64,000 nucleotides of DNA from the NCBI GenBank assembly GCA_907163345.1, contig CAJQUN010000504.1, positions 248,001-312,000 on the forward strand, written 5' to 3'. The stretch's first letter is position 1. Every line of letters begins with the position of its first letter. The stretch is from Haberlea rhodopensis. Lineage: Eukaryota > Streptophyta > Magnoliopsida > Lamiales > Gesneriaceae. The translations under genes and the position numbers were made by a program. Positions 44,230-57,100 of the stretch are shown in pieces. The notes under the pieces were generated by a model, which was not told the DNA's origin, did not search any database, and worked only from the letters and a program-made list of their open reading frames with translations.

Positions 44230-46101
44230 TATTTCCATTGGTGATTACTCTTCCATGTGAGGAGAGCTTAGCCCCAAATGGTTTTCTGAAGATAGAGAAA
44301 CTGCAATCAAGAATGTCAGAATACATCTTTAGGAGGAACACAGACTCGATTTCCTACTTCTTCACAAACTTCCCAGAGGATTGGGCTTACGATGACATGA
44401 AGACTATTTACCATAAATTCGGGAAGGTTGGAGACATATTTGTGCCAGCGTAAAGAGATAAGAGGGGTAAGAAATTTGGATTTGTCCGCTTCAAAGAAGC
44501 CAAAGACTCCATTCTACTTGAAGAAAATCTTGGCAATATTTGGATTGGCTCTTATAAAGTATGGGTCAACTTACCAAAATTTGACAAAAAAGGTTTAAAG
44601 AATCAGAAACGACCTGTTTCAACCAACATTGCCAGCAGATTTCTGAACACTCAATCCAACCGGAATTGCTCTGACGTAGTATCGAAGAAGAATCAAAACG
44701 CAATCCCAACAAACATCCCGACTTCAGAGAGGACTGTTATCACATTCCAATCAAAGGAAGAAGAAACCAAGTGGCTAAAGTACAGTATGACAGGACGCCT
44801 AAAGAGTAACATAGCATGGCACAGAGGACAATCAGAAATTAATGTGTGTGGTTATAATTCTATCACTTTAACACCGTTAGGATGGATCTTGTTCTTCGCA
44901 GAGCATGTTCGCAAAAGGATATGGATGAACAGGCTAAGGAGGAAAAGTAATGGTTAGAAACTTGGTTCGAAGGCCAAACAGAACCCCTTTCATGACGATC
45001 CCACATTCTATCCCCTATCGATTCTCAGTCAGTATCAGAATCTGAATATTTTGGATCGAGACCTCGGAGGAGGAGGTGCCGGAAACAGTGGAGGAGGAGA
45101 TCGTTTCGGAAAGTGACATGGCAGAAATCATTAAATTGATGGGCGAGATTCCTGAGAAAAACACAAAATTCGATGGGATTTGGGGTTGCGGGCTGCCTTT
45201 AGCAAGAACCAAGAAAAGTAGTTTTAACTCTTTTAATTCGCCTAGAGAAGAGGAACCATCAGAACAACCGAATTAACTCCAACAACCCCCAAGTTCATTA
45301 ATTCTATCCCCGAGTTCAAACCAACTTCACCTCTAGCCCATAAGTCCCTTCCCAACCCAAACCCAAATTGGTTCTCTCCCTTGACCCATTATGCAGAATG
45401 TGACCCAATTCCTCACACTCCACCCCTTCCAGCCCACATCCCTCTCTCTCCACCCCTTCCCATGACCTTATTGCTTCATCATCCTCTCAATCACCTACCT
45501 ATAAACGCCATTCCTCTCCTTCCCCTCTCCAAGCCCCTCATATCATCCCCAAATCCTCATCTAATCCCAGCCTACATTTTAACTCCTCCGCCCTTCCTCC
45601 TGCTCAATCATCCTCTAATCAATCCAACCAATTCATCCATACCTTCTAAGGTAAAAAAAAAACCCATCATTTTGACATCAGCGAAACTAAAAATTTCAAT
45701 GGAAGAAATAAGCAAAAAAGACAAGCAAAGGAGGCTGTGTCGAACTCTTTTATCAGTGGAATCAATTCTGGGGACGAAGACTCAACAGCTTTGGATAAGT
45801 TTGGGCTCAACAGGAAAAAGCTTGGTAATGGTAAGCCTTTTAACGCCTCAAAACAAGCTTTTAGTAACTCAATTTCGGACAGCCAAATCAGAAACAGAAA
45901 TCAAGTCATTTGTGAGAATGATATTGAATCAGAAGCAAAGAATATTTGGGAGTTTGGAAAAAAAAAATTTGTAGTAGTAGGAATAGGGAAAGACTCAGAA
46001 ATTATACAAAGATTAGTTGAAATGGAATCGAGAGATAGAACTGAAGCCTTAAGGAGGAAAGACAAAGTCCAAGAGGGTGGTGCTCGACAGGTTGATCAAT
46101 G
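44230..46101 (+). pseudogene. L1-type plant LINE, ORF1 with an RRM domain (decayed)
   Basis: From about 44238 the frame gives ISYFFTNFPEDWAYDDM and, after one in-frame TAA (44451-44453), GKKFGFVRFKEAKDS and NIWIGSYKVWVNLPKF. These are the RNP2, RNP1 and last strand of an RRM, as in ORF1 of many plant L1 LINEs. A proline/serine-rich decayed middle follows. Then comes a C-terminal piece (45737-46102) reading SGDEDSTALDKFGLNRKKLG and KFVVVGIGKDSEIIQRL. ORF1 of L1 elements binds the element RNA (family knowledge). There are several frameshifts, so it is not functional. Confidence 0.75.
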
Positions 46102-46712
46102 AAAGTGCTGAGCTATAATATCAGAGGGTTGCGGGGAGTTGGTAAAATAAGAATCATCAATTCAATCGTTATGAGAGAATTGATTTCATGTGCCTCGAAG
46201 ATACTAAGATGATGAAAATCGATAGAGGAATTTGCCAATCTCTATGGAATGATGAAGAATTCCAGTGGGTTTAAAGATGAGCAGTAGGGAGGTCAAGTGG
46301 ATTACTGTGTAATCTAGAAGTCAAATGTGTTCAAGCTGGATCAACTTTGGGAAGATAATGGTATATTAGCTGTTAAGGACCCTGGATGTGATTTAATGCT
46401 CAATTATGAATGTTTACTTCCCGTGTGTGCTATCAAATAAATTAACAGTTTGGAACTGCCAAAGTGACAAGATCGAAGCAAAAAAGGATTCTAGATGGTG
46501 TGTAGTGGGAGACTTTAATGCTATGTGCCACCTCCCGAAAGGAGAAGTAAAATAGGGGGTTTGGATTGCAACGTGGAAAGAAAAGAGATAGATGATTTCA
46601 ACACTTTCTGTTACGAGTGGAGGATCGAGTTATGGGTCGATGGAAATTCTCGACAATTTTGTGAGAATTTTTCAAAACTTTCCTGTCTTCCCTATGATTG
46701 CAATTCAATTAG
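46099..46712 (+). pseudogene. LINE ORF2 start: AP-type endonuclease fragment
   Basis: ATG at 46099 begins MKVLSYNIRGLRGVG, the usual start of plant L1 ORF2. It is followed in other frames by DRGICQSLWNDEEFQW and, near 46500, WCVVGDFNAM (the GDFN motif) and IDDFNTFCYEW. Stops and shifts are frequent. The element ends near 46712 where an LTR of another element begins, so the reverse transcriptase is missing. Confidence 0.75.
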
Positions 46713-48862
46713 TGATACTAGAATAATCAGAATAGAAACAAGAGAATTATGGGAATGAAGAACAAAGGCAGTAACCAACGTCTGGGAGAGGAATTTAATT
46801 CCCAAACTTATTTCTTAATTTTATTAAACCACACAACCTTATTTATAGAGTTCAAAACTGTCACAACCAAAACCAAATCAGAATCCTATCAGAATTCAAA
46901 AACCAAATAAGAATCCTATCAGAAATCAAAAGGCAAACCAATCTGCAGAAATAATAAAAATCCCATCAAAACTCAAACTTATCCTAAAAATAAACTCGTA
47001 AAAGATAAAACTGAATCAAGTATCCTTCTTGAATTTTCCATTTGTGAATCTTCGATAAAACCACGTCCCTTTTTCTTTGTGGACTCTTTTCTCTGCTCGT
47101 TACATCACTCCCTCCTTTGGAATCGTGGATGTCCGCAAACACGAAGGAAGGAAATTTCTGAGATAAAGTCAATGCATCCTCCCAAGATGATTCGGCAGGT
47201 GACAGGACAAGCCAATGGATCAAAAGTTCAGTCCTACCAAGTCTCTTACGGTTATCTAGTATCTCCTGTGGAATTGGAGAGAAACTAGAATGATTAATCG
47301 GTGGTAGAGTAGGTGAGCTGGGGAGCTGGCCATTAAATTTCTTGAGAACTGATACATGAAAGACTGGGTGTAACTTGGATGATGCAGGGAGCTTAAGTTT
47401 GTATGCCGTGGAGCCAATACGATCCAGTACTTTAAAAGGGCCGAAGTAACGGGCTGTTAATTTCTCGTTCCTTTTACTGGCAAGGCTAACTTGGCGATAG
47501 GGTTGTAAGCGAAGTAGAACCAGATCACCTTCCGTGAAAAGAACCTCTCTATGTGAGGCGTCATAATGTTGTTTCATAGTGTTCTGAGTCGTGGTCAAGC
47601 GAGCCCTTAGGTCCTGCAACATTTTATCTCGCTCATGAAGTTCCCATTTAGATGGCAGCTAGGTGTGATAAGCCAGGACAATAGGCTATAATGCGTGGCG
47701 GAGGTCTGCCATAGACGACTTCAAAAGGTGTAGAGCGGAGAGTGGTGTGGAAGCTTGTGTTATAACATAACTCAACCCAAGAGATCCAATGGACCAATTT
47801 TCTTGGGTTGTCCCCTGAGAAGCAACGTAAATACATATGGATCGCCTTGTTTACGGCGGCCTCAGTTTGGCCATCTGACTGTGGACGGTAAGCGGAGCTG
47901 AAGCATAATTTGGTACCATATAGGCGAAAAAGTTCTCGCCAGAAGGAACTAGTGAAGGCCACATCTCGATCACTGACTATCGATTCAGTCACCCCGTGCA
48001 GCTTAACAATAGTATCGAAGAAAACACGGGCCACAGAGCTAGCTGAGTATGGGTGTGATAATGGTATGAAATGAGCATACTTAGAAAAACGATCCACCAC
48101 CACAAAAAGTATTGTTTTTCCATTAGATGGTGGAAGTCCATCAATGAAATCCATTGAAAGATCCGACCAAATTTGCAGTGGAATGGGTAGAGGCTATAAA
48201 AGACCCGCAGGTTCAAGGTGTCGATTTTGTTTCGCTGACAAACGAGGCATGCAGCCACAAAGGACTTCACGATAGAAATCCCGTGTGATGCGATGAAGGG
48301 TCTTTTGATAGCCTTCATGAGATGCATCATGTATCATTTGGATGATATTTTGAATTCGAGGGGATTCGGCAGATAGAAAAATGTTGTCCTTGTAGAATAG
48401 GACCCCATCTTGAACCGTCCAATGTGTCGTCGAATTGTCGCCTGGAATTGGGCGAATGAGTTCCTGGATGTCAGGGGCAGTCGCATTATCGGACTTAATT
48501 GTCCAGAAACTCCCAAGTGGGCAAAGAAATAGCTGAGAGTGTGGGTGTATCGTCAAATTGGCGAGATAAGGCGTCCACAACAACATTTGTTTTGCCATAC
48601 TTAAATTCAACCTGAAAATCATATCCCAACAACTTACTAATCCACCTTTGTTGTGGCGAAGTAGTGATTCGTTGCTCCAGCAAACATTTGAGGCTGTAGT
48701 GGTCGGTCCACAAATGAGTGACGCCAGAGGTAAGGGTGCCAGTGTCTGATCGTCTTAGCTTGGCCAATGAGTTCGCGTTCATAGGCAGGCAGCGTCTTAT
48801 GGCGCTGAGCGAGGGCGTGGCTATAAAAAGCAATCGGCCTTCCAACTGGTGAAAAGCTACCG
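46713..48862 (-). mobile_element. Element I: Reina-type chromovirus, truncated
   Basis: A 3' LTR of about 395 bp (about 46713-47107; sense start TGATGTAACG after the PPT AAAGGAGGGAG, TATA-like TATAAATAAGG near 46845) precedes decayed minus-strand pol. Its 5' side is cut by the Sirevirus-like LTR at 48863. The left LTR edge is approximate. The short LTR, the PPT and the HYDASHREV/LRLQPYRQVSLA style of the integrase tail suggest the Reina clade. Confidence 0.7.
46984..48850 (-). pseudogene. Pol of Reina-type element I (RNase H, integrase, chromodomain-like tail)
   Basis: Reading leftward from about 48850: RNase H (GRPIAFYSHALAQRHKTLP; TDHYSLKCLLEQRITT; VVDALSRQ), zinc-binding region (HDASHEGYQKTLHRI; CLVCQRNK), integrase core with MDFIDGLP, SDRDVAFTSSFW and SDGQTEAAVN (the DDE residues), then HYDASHREVLF, RYFGPFKVLDRIG, HPVFHVSVLKKF and a tail ending SWEDALTL. 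At least three frameshifts separate these pieces. The open frame runs into the LTR and ends at 46984. Confidence 0.85.
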
Positions 48863-51000
48863 TGTTAGGATCAGATGAGAGTGTTTAGGGGGGGGGGGGG
48901 GGGGGATGAACACTCCTCTAAAAATTAATCCTTATTGATTTCACTCAGGTTAGTGAATGAAATATGTTTCTTAATCAATACAAGCAGAGCAAACCACTGA
49001 AATAAGAGTGCGGAAACGGTATGTTCTTAGCTAGTAAGAACGGTTAATAGCTTATGAAATGCAAAGCAGTGCGAGGTGTAAATAGACAAGATATGTTTCT
49101 AGAAGTTCGAAGGCAAATCCTTCTACGTCTCCCCTTCTCCCAATCAAGGAAGGATTCACCTAGAAGACTTTGAGTAATACAACTACTTGTACAACCCCGA
49201 TTCAGCTGGATTTACCCCACTACCACACTGAAACTCCTAGTCTCTCAATCTGTTCAGAGACAATCAGTCTGACAGTTACAATCGAATTTCACTCTTCTAT
49301 TATAGCACAAATACACAAGATAGAGTGAAATAATCAACGCACAATTGATCCTTTAGATGCTCAAATATTACACTAGGATGTGCTATAAAAACTTTGAGCA
49401 GACTGGTAAGATGAAAATCTTTCTGTGATGGTTCTGCTCAAAAATGTTTTGACTTGTAAACTTGTGTTGTTGAGTGTCTTGATTGATCAGTGAAAATCTG
49501 TCTTGAGCATTTTAGTTGCATCATTATATAGTCTTTTATACCAACGACAATATTTCCTTTTCTATGCAACCCTTCTCTTTGGTCAATGTCTGAACAAGCT
49601 TCAGTCTTCTTCTTTAGGAACTTTCCCTCTGGTCTGTTCTTCGGTGCTTGTCAGATAGACTCTCCTTTGTCTATTTACCATTTGAGGTAATCTTCAGTCC
49701 TTGGTCTTTTCTAGCACTAAATGCATCATTAAATGCTTCAATAAATAGCCGTTGATTATTCGGACTGAAGAACGAAGCTTACTAAACTTCGACTGCTTTG
49801 ATCTGATCTTCATCGAGCTGGTCTGGTCTGATCTTGTTGTTCGATCTGGATGTGCTTCGATCTGGTCAGACTGGTTTACATCGATCCGTTCTGTTTTGAG
49901 ATAGACTATATCGGTCTGATCTGCTTTGTCATGGCTTGATCGGTCTGGTTTGTTTTATCATCTTTAAAATCCAGAACTAACAAATTCTCCTTTTTTTATG
50001 TTGACAAAACCTAGCTTCTAAATACTCTTATAAAGTCTTTTATTTCTTTGAAGAATAATCTTTCAGATCGATTAAGTCTTCTTGTTCAAAATAAATGAAC
50101 ACTGGAAGTTGTAGTTCAGATCGATTAAGTGTTGTTCAAAATAAATGAACTATTCAAATAAATGAATAAGACTCAGAGATTCGATTGAAAGACTTTGATT
50201 TTATTAATATGTCTGATGAATACATTTACATGTCATAATTCAGACAGTTATTTATTTCTTCGCTGCTGAGGACTGATGTGCTGGCTTGAATTCCTTCTTA
50301 TTTTCCCCCTTTTTGTCAGCAGCAATCTCCTGAAGGAAATCAACGACCTGCGTAAGCTGACGCAAATAGCATACATGCGAGTTTCTTGAGAAGGAGGGAT
50401 TTAGCAATTGTAGTTTTTTACTTCAGTAGCCAGATCGATCTGTTCTTTTATCAGGTTGTTCCTATACGATGCTTGCTGAGAGAACAGATCATTCAGTCCA
50501 CGCTGAATATCGTTGATGCTTGCCGTCATCTTGTCTTTGAAAGATTCAAAATCCAGATGTTTAGTCCTCTGGCTTTGATGAACTTCTCTTACTCGTTGAG
50601 AGAGAAAGAGACAGTTTTCAGAGAGTTCATGAAGGGACTTGACTATTGATGGGGCATCATCAACGAGGTCTGGGGAGTGATCAGCAGGTGACGCAATCAG
50701 ATCAATTTCTGCTTCAACCGGTACAATGGTAGAGTCAACAGATTGGCGAATATCGGATCGGATCAGTTCGACCAAATCCGTAGAAAATTCTTACAAGAAT
50801 GCCAAATCTGCAGCATACTGATCTAGAGGAGTGATAGCTTCAGTAGGCTCCTCAACCTGCAGAGCTGCAACTATGTTTGACACAACTAGATCCGGATCGA
50901 CAAAGTCTTGTGGGACAACTGCCAGAGGTGCGTCTGGCGTGCTGATCTGAATATCTGAGACTGAGGACACAAACGGAATGGAGGTAGTAGGAGATTCCAA
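48863..51000 (-). mobile_element. Element J: Sirevirus-like copia 3' end (LTR plus 3' ORF)
   Basis: The 3' LTR at 48863-49982 (1120 bp, TGTTAGGATC...AACTAACA on the plus strand) is preceded in sense by GTTGACATAAA-like A-rich sequence and a purine tract AAAAAAAGGAGAATT. This resembles the conserved Sirevirus 3' end. The LTR holds the TAG(G)n near its end that I recall from this group, here as 18 G in a row (48888-48905). The upstream part of J is missing beyond about 51000. The clade call is from memory and moderate. Confidence 0.5.
50401..51000 (-). pseudogene. Coiled-coil-like ORF next to the Sirevirus-like LTR
   Basis: One frame of about 200 residues is interrupted by a single in-frame TAA at 50791-50793. 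The N-terminal half is acidic and S/P/V-rich. The C-terminal half is rich in K, E, L and Q with heptad-like spacing (ELSENCLFLSQRVREVHQ; DKMTASINDIQRGLNDLF). I see no membrane segment or enzymatic motif. By position it could be the extra 3' ORF ('env-like') of Sireviruses, but I do not recognise the family with certainty. Confidence 0.4.
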
Positions 51001-52723
51001 TTACTAATGCATGTTACATGCAATTAGTGATTTAGAAACCCCAAGACAAGTGTGTTAATTAGGTGCAAGAATTTTCAATTTTGGAGCAAGTTTGGAGGAG
51101 TTCAAGCTAGGAAGGAGCTATGGTGGAAAACTGTAGGATCGAGCGCTTACCGCTTTACCAATAACTATAGTTAAGGGTAATGGCGCAACATCAATATTTT
51201 CAACCATACACTGGCACAAGCGCCACGTGTTCGACCGATCACAAAGCAGAGGCAATTGTTGAACTCCAACAATCCCTCCCCCAATAATTGCACTCTCTGC
51301 AACTCATGGGAATCGAACACGCAACCTTGGCTCTGATACCAATTGTAGGATCGAGGGCTTACCGCTTTACCAATAACTATAGTTAAGGGTAATGGCGCAA
51401 CATCAATCTTTTCAACCATACACTGGCACAAGCGCCACGTGTTCGACCGATCACAAAGCAGAGGCAATTGTTGAACCCCAACAAAAACTTTTGGGTCTTC
51501 AAGGGTGTGGACTTGTTATTATTTATTTTTAGTTGGATTTATGGAATTTGGGTCGAAAATTATAGGAAGAATCACAAGAATGTTGGTGTCTTTTTTATTA
51601 AAACAGAATCTGCACAAATTCATGTTGCATGCAGTAGATTGTTCTGTATTTTCGATTTTCTTAAATTCCGAATCTAACTTTGCGCCCCAAACAAAAGTTG
51701 TAGATTTATGAGTTTCGTTCTGTGGTTAAAATTTGAAACCATTTGGACTTGAAATGACTGAGATATGCTCATTTTATTAAAGGGTGCCAGATTCGACTCT
51801 GCATGTGCTGAAAATGCACATGCAGTGTAAACTTCTGAACTTTTGACAAACTTAATATTCGATTTTGATGTCGGTCTTCAAATAAATATTGTATTTCTTT
51901 GAATTCTCTTGAATTTTAAAAAATATGACTCAATTTGGACTTATTTCCGAGTAGTTATGAATTTTATACTTTAAGTGCACAATCTATCTCCATCATGTGG
52001 ACGAAATATCCCATGCAGTGTGTTATCCGAGTTCCTGAGCATTTTTGGCTAGGATTTCCGGCAAATGGCCAGAGATAAGTATTTTAGTACTTTGCGTTGG
52101 CTGTCATTTGCCACTGGAATCACCCCATTTGAAGTTAAAATGAAAACGATGTGGCGATTTTACTAAACATGCTCGAGATGGAAAACAGAATTTCAAAAGC
52201 TACATTTTTAGTATTTTTACTACATTTAAATGAAGGAATTAGCTCAACATCATTAGAGAAGAAAATGAAGTCCTTTGAGTTTTTGAACTTTGAGCACTAG
52301 ATTTGGGTCATTTGGACATCTTATGAAGTTATTATGATTTTGTACGAAAACTGGTCAGTATGAATTTTGAAGGAAAATCAGTAGGAACCATCCTTAAAAC
52401 TTGTTGTAGCTATTGTGCCTACTTAAGCATTTAGTGATAATTTTTAGTATATATGACTAGGTTAATAGATTCCGAAGTTGATCTGAGAAGTCTCGGTAGA
52501 TTAGCTTTGGTCGAGGTACGTTGAAATGAGTTGTATCATGACGTCTGGCAAAGGCTTGTAATGATACTACTGTATGACCTTTTATGCCATTACTTGATTG
52601 ATATGATTTTATTGTCACTATATGATTCTTATGTGACTATATGACACTATGAATGTATTGGAGTACATAATATGTGAAATTACATGATTTGTATATACTT
52701 TCACATGAGATTGCATGATATAT
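51001..52723 (+). other. LTR-like tract H (partial), hosting a TRIM
   Basis: No coding sequence was found. GAG|GTACGTT at 52513-52519 is followed by inverted-repeat-rich sequence (GTCAC...GTGAC, TGTCA...TGACA at about 52615-52650). This is the same order as in the other Tekay-type LTRs. I infer a partial LTR on the plus strand, cut on the right by element G at 52724. The left edge is not defined. Confidence 0.35.
51132..51483 (-). mobile_element. TRIM: complete 352-bp miniature LTR retrotransposon
   Basis: Two 140-bp LTRs (51132-51271 and 51344-51483, TGTAGGATCG...CAACA) flank only 72 bp. That interior holds, on the minus strand, the PBS TGGTATCAGAGCC directly after the 5' LTR and a polypurine tract GGGGGAGGGATT directly before the 3' LTR. 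The target duplication AAAAC is present on both sides (51127-51131, 51484-51488). The LTRs differ at three positions I can see. It has no coding capacity, so it must have been moved by another element's proteins. Confidence 0.93.
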
Positions 52724-54065
52724 TGTGGGGTCTTCCCACCTTAACAGTGATTAATAGACATAAGAAGGACTAATCATGCATTAATAACGTCTTAAGGTTC
52801 TGGTTGTTACATGAGCTAACAGGATTACAGGCCAAAATAAAAGACTTCAAAAATAATTCATTACATTCCCAAAGGAATGTTAATATTTAGATTTATACTA
52901 CTCCTAGAGTAGATACTAATCGTGACTTGAATCCTATACATTCCTGTGTTCCTCGTAGCTCACTGCCTCAACCCGACCCTTAGTCCTTTAGTCCAAAAGC
53001 GTACCTACAGGGACAACACATCATAAGCATATACAATCTTACTTAACATCATAAAAACATCGTAGTAAATGCATGAAATATTGGTTAAGTAACTATGCTG
53101 GTTATTCATTAACTTCTTATTGTTGTCCCTGATTCATGATCATGTATATGTGCATCTTACCCTGTGGCATCTTACCACATTATAAATATCGCATGGCCTC
53201 TTACCATGTGGGGCATCTTACCCCGTGGCATCTTACCACAAATAAACATCGCATGGCCTCTTACCATGTGGGTCATCTTACCCCGTGGCATCTTACCACA
53301 AATAACATCGCATGGCCTCTTACCATGTGGGACATCTTACCCCGTGGCATCTTACCACAAATAACATCGTATGGATATATATATAAACATCTTATCAACA
53401 TCGTAAACATCTTATAAACATCGTAAACATCTTATAAACAGCATCATTTCATCATGAATACTCATGCAGTGAAAGCATAGTCGTAGTGTAAAGATGTGTT
53501 TTACCGTCCGATGCCCGTACGTCTCTTACGTACCTTTTCAAAAGGAGGAGGAGTCAACAGACTTATCTCCTTGATTGTGCTGGTACCTGGGATGGCTCAC
53601 TTTTTGGCTCGACTTTACTTCAAGCAAAGAACAATAAACGTGATCCTCTTCTTCCTACCTGCTGCCTGAGTGTTTTTCGAGGTTTTGGAGAGAAGGAGGA
53701 GAGTTTGGAGGAGATGAAGTGATTAAAGCAGATGGACCAAAAGTCCTCCTTGGCCAACTCTGCTTTTCCGAAAATCAGGGGTAGGGGCATGGGTTGTGGC
53801 CAAGTGGGGGGAGGGTGGTTGCATGTAGGGTGGTTTTGTGGTGTTTAATTGTGTTCCGGTATTTCATACGATGTATAAAACTATCTTCCCTTGATATTTT
53901 ATAATTTTACTACATCAATACAACAATTAAAAACACCTAACATGCCCCCTAAACCATATCATCATATCATAATTATAACCCCCAATTAAAGTATTACAGC
54001 CCTCTTAAACACATCGTAAATCATCATCGTAGCACATAATCATATAACATTTCGGGGGTATTACA
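52724..54065 (-). repeat. 3' LTR of element G
   Basis: The LTR runs TGTGGGGTC...GGTATTACA. It contains CTACTCTAGGAGTAG in sense (about 52900-52914), a three-fold hairpin array (53150-53372) and the donor-like AAG|GTACGT read from 53536 downward. It lacks the GATCGATC block. Confidence 0.92.
53150..53372 (-). repeat. Hairpin array with constant 7-nt loop in the LTR of G
   Basis: On the plus strand a ~65-bp unit occurs about three times. Each unit holds three small hairpins: GTGG-CATCTTA-CCAC, CATGG-CCTCTTA-CCATG and GGGG-CATCTTA-CCCC (the last varies). The loop is nearly constant while the stem arms differ and stay complementary. Confidence 0.9.
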
Positions 54066-54112
54066 TTACTCCCCTACTTATAAGATTTCGTCCTCGAAAT
54101 CCACATGCATCA

Positions 54113-57100
54113 TCATAACGGAACTAAACATAAAAACATACCAGAGAATAGTTCCGGATAGTGCTGCACCATATGCCGTTCCGTCTCCCATGTAGCCTCC
54201 TCGACACCCCGACGATCCCACTAAACTTTGACCATCGGTATAACTTTGCTCCGTAGTCTGCGATCCTCTCGATCCAGAATTCTGATTGGTCGTTCTACGT
54301 AGGACACATCTGAGTCTAACTAAACTTCTGTAGGCTGTAAGACATGAGACAGGTCTGGCTCATACTGGCTCATACTTCCGTAACATAGAGACATGGAAAA
54401 CATCGTGTATGCCAGACAAGGATGGCGGTAGAGCCAAACGATATGCCAATGTACCGATACGCTGTAAAACTTCATATGGCCCAACATACCTCGGAGATAA
54501 CTTTCCCCGCATCCCAAAACGAACCACACCCCTGAAGGGCGAGATCTTTAAGAAGACCCTGTCTCCTAACTGGAATTCTAGCGGTCGTCGCCGCTTATTG
54601 GCATAGGCTGCTTGCCTATCCTGGGCCGCTTTCATCTTTTGGCGTATCAACTTTATCTTACCTTCCATATCTTTGATCATATCCGGTCCTCCGACCGCTT
54701 TGCTAGTCAAGTCCTCCCAATACAGCGGTGATCTACATCGTCGTCCATACAGAGCTTCAAAAGGAGCCATTTGAATGCTCGCCTGATAACTGTTATTATA
54801 GGAGAACTCCACTAGCGGCACTGAATCCTGCCACGGAGTATCAAACTCCAAAATACAAGCCCTCAACATGTCCTCGAGCGTCTGAATGGTACGCTCTGTT
54901 TGGCCGTCTGTCTGAGGGTGATAGGCCGTACTCAGTCTCACCTCTGTGCCCAAAGCTGTCTGGAGACCCTCCCAGAAATGCGAAGTGAACCTCGGGTCCC
55001 TGTCAGACACTATCGAGACTGGAATACCATGCAATCTCACCACATCCCGTATATACATCTGGGCCATCTTCAAGTATGTATATGACATACTGTAAGGGAT
55101 GAAATGAGCCGTCTTCGTCAGCCTATCTACGATCACCCAGATCGCATCAAATCCTGAGGCCGTCCTCGGCAAGTGGGTCACGAAGTCCATAGATATATGC
55201 TCCCACTTCCATTCAGGCACCTCTAAGCTCTTCAGCTCACCACCAGGCCTCTCTCTCTGCCTTTACCTGCTGGCAGATCAAACATCTTTTAACGAAAATG
55301 ATCACCTCACGCTTCATGCGTCTCCACCATAATTGATCGCATAGATCTTTGTACATCTTCTTTCCCCCTGGGTGGATACTGTACCGACTACTGTGAGCTC
55401 GCTCCAATATTCCTCTACGCAGTTCTGGTGTATCTGGAACTACCCATCGGTTTGCCCAGTCTCAAAGAATCATCCTCAGCCACTCTGAACTTGGATGGCT
55501 GACCCTGAAGTACCAATGATGTCCATCTCTGAACCTCACTATCCGACTTCTGGGCCTTCCTGATTGCCTCAAATATATCTGGCTCCGCCAATAAGGTCGA
55601 CACTCGCACAGGCGACGTGTCTACATCGAAATCATAGCCCATATGGCAATAAGAAGTCATCAAGGCCGACAAACACATGACATCCTCAGCAGTATTCTTC
55701 ACCTTCCGACTTAAGGCGTCTGCTATTAAGTTCGCTTTACCTGGATGGTACTCAATTTCACAATCATAGTCTTTGAGCAAATCCATCCACCTTCTTTGCC
55801 TCATATTCAACTCTGCCTGAGTGAATAAGAACTTCAGGCTCTTATGGTCCGTATATATAGTGAAAGACGTGCCATACAAGTAATGCCTCCAAATCTTCAA
55901 GGCAAATATGATGGCCGCCAGTTCCAAATCATGCACTGGATACCTAGCCTCGTGTGGCTTCAGCTGCCTCGATGCATAAGCCACCACGTGCTTATCTTGC
56001 ATCAACACACCGCCCAAACCCTGCAGTGACGCATCCGTATACAAGGCAAACCTCTTATTCTCAGACGGAATCACCAATACAGGCGCTGTAGTCAAGCGAC
56101 GCTTCAGTTCTTGAAAACTTTCCTCACAAGCCTCAGACCAAAAGAAGGGGACTCCTTTCTGAGTCAGTTGTGTCAGGGGTTTGGCAATCTTCGAGAAACC
56201 TTCGACGAAACGTCGGTAATAACCTGCCAAACCAAGGAAACTCCGTATCTCCAGTACAGAAGTGGGTGTAGCCCACTCTAACACAGCTTCAATCTTCCTG
56301 GGATCCACAGATATCCCATGGCTAGATATGACATGGCCCAAGAATACCACGCTGTCCAACCAGAACTCGCACTTACTAAGCTTTGCATATAACTGATGAT
56401 CCGTGAGGATCTGAAGCACTATCCTCAAGTGCCTTACATGCTCTTCTTCTGTCCGAGAGTAAATAAGTATGTCGTCAATGAAGACTATGACGAACTGATC
56501 CAAATATGGCTGGAACACTCTGTTCATCAAACTCATGAAGACAACTGGGGCATTCGTCACCCCAAAAGGCATGACCAGAAATTCATAGTGCCCATATCTA
56601 GTCCTGAAAGCCGTCTTCTGAACATCATCTTCCCTTACTCGAATCTGATGGTACCCCGACCTCAGATCGATCTTACTGTAGAGCCTCGTACCCTGCAACT
56701 GATCGAACAAGTCATCGATCCTCGGAAGTGGATACTTGTTCTTTACTGTAGCTTTGTTCAGTTGTCTGTAGTCAATGCATAGACGCATCGATCCATCTTT
56801 GTTCTTAACAAATAAGACAGGCGCACCCCAGGGCGATACGCTAGGGCGTATGTATCCCTTGTCAAGGAGCTCTTGCAACTGAATCTTTAACTCCCTTAAC
56901 TCTGCTGGTGCCATCCTATATGGGGCACGAGAAATTGCAGACGTCCCGGGTAGTAACTCAATCCCAAACTCGACCTCTCTCGTCGGTGGGAATCCGGGAA
57001 TTTCCTCCGGAAAGACATCAGCAAACTCTGCCACTACGGGCACATCCTCAACCTTTAACTCTTTCCTCTTTTCCGTCATATCAACCGCATAGATAAGATA

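Noticed and set aside
45381..45974. Proline-rich 197-residue frame
   Set aside because: It overlaps the LINE ORF1 C-terminal frame, has low-complexity composition and matches no family I know. It is a shifted reading of decayed ORF1.
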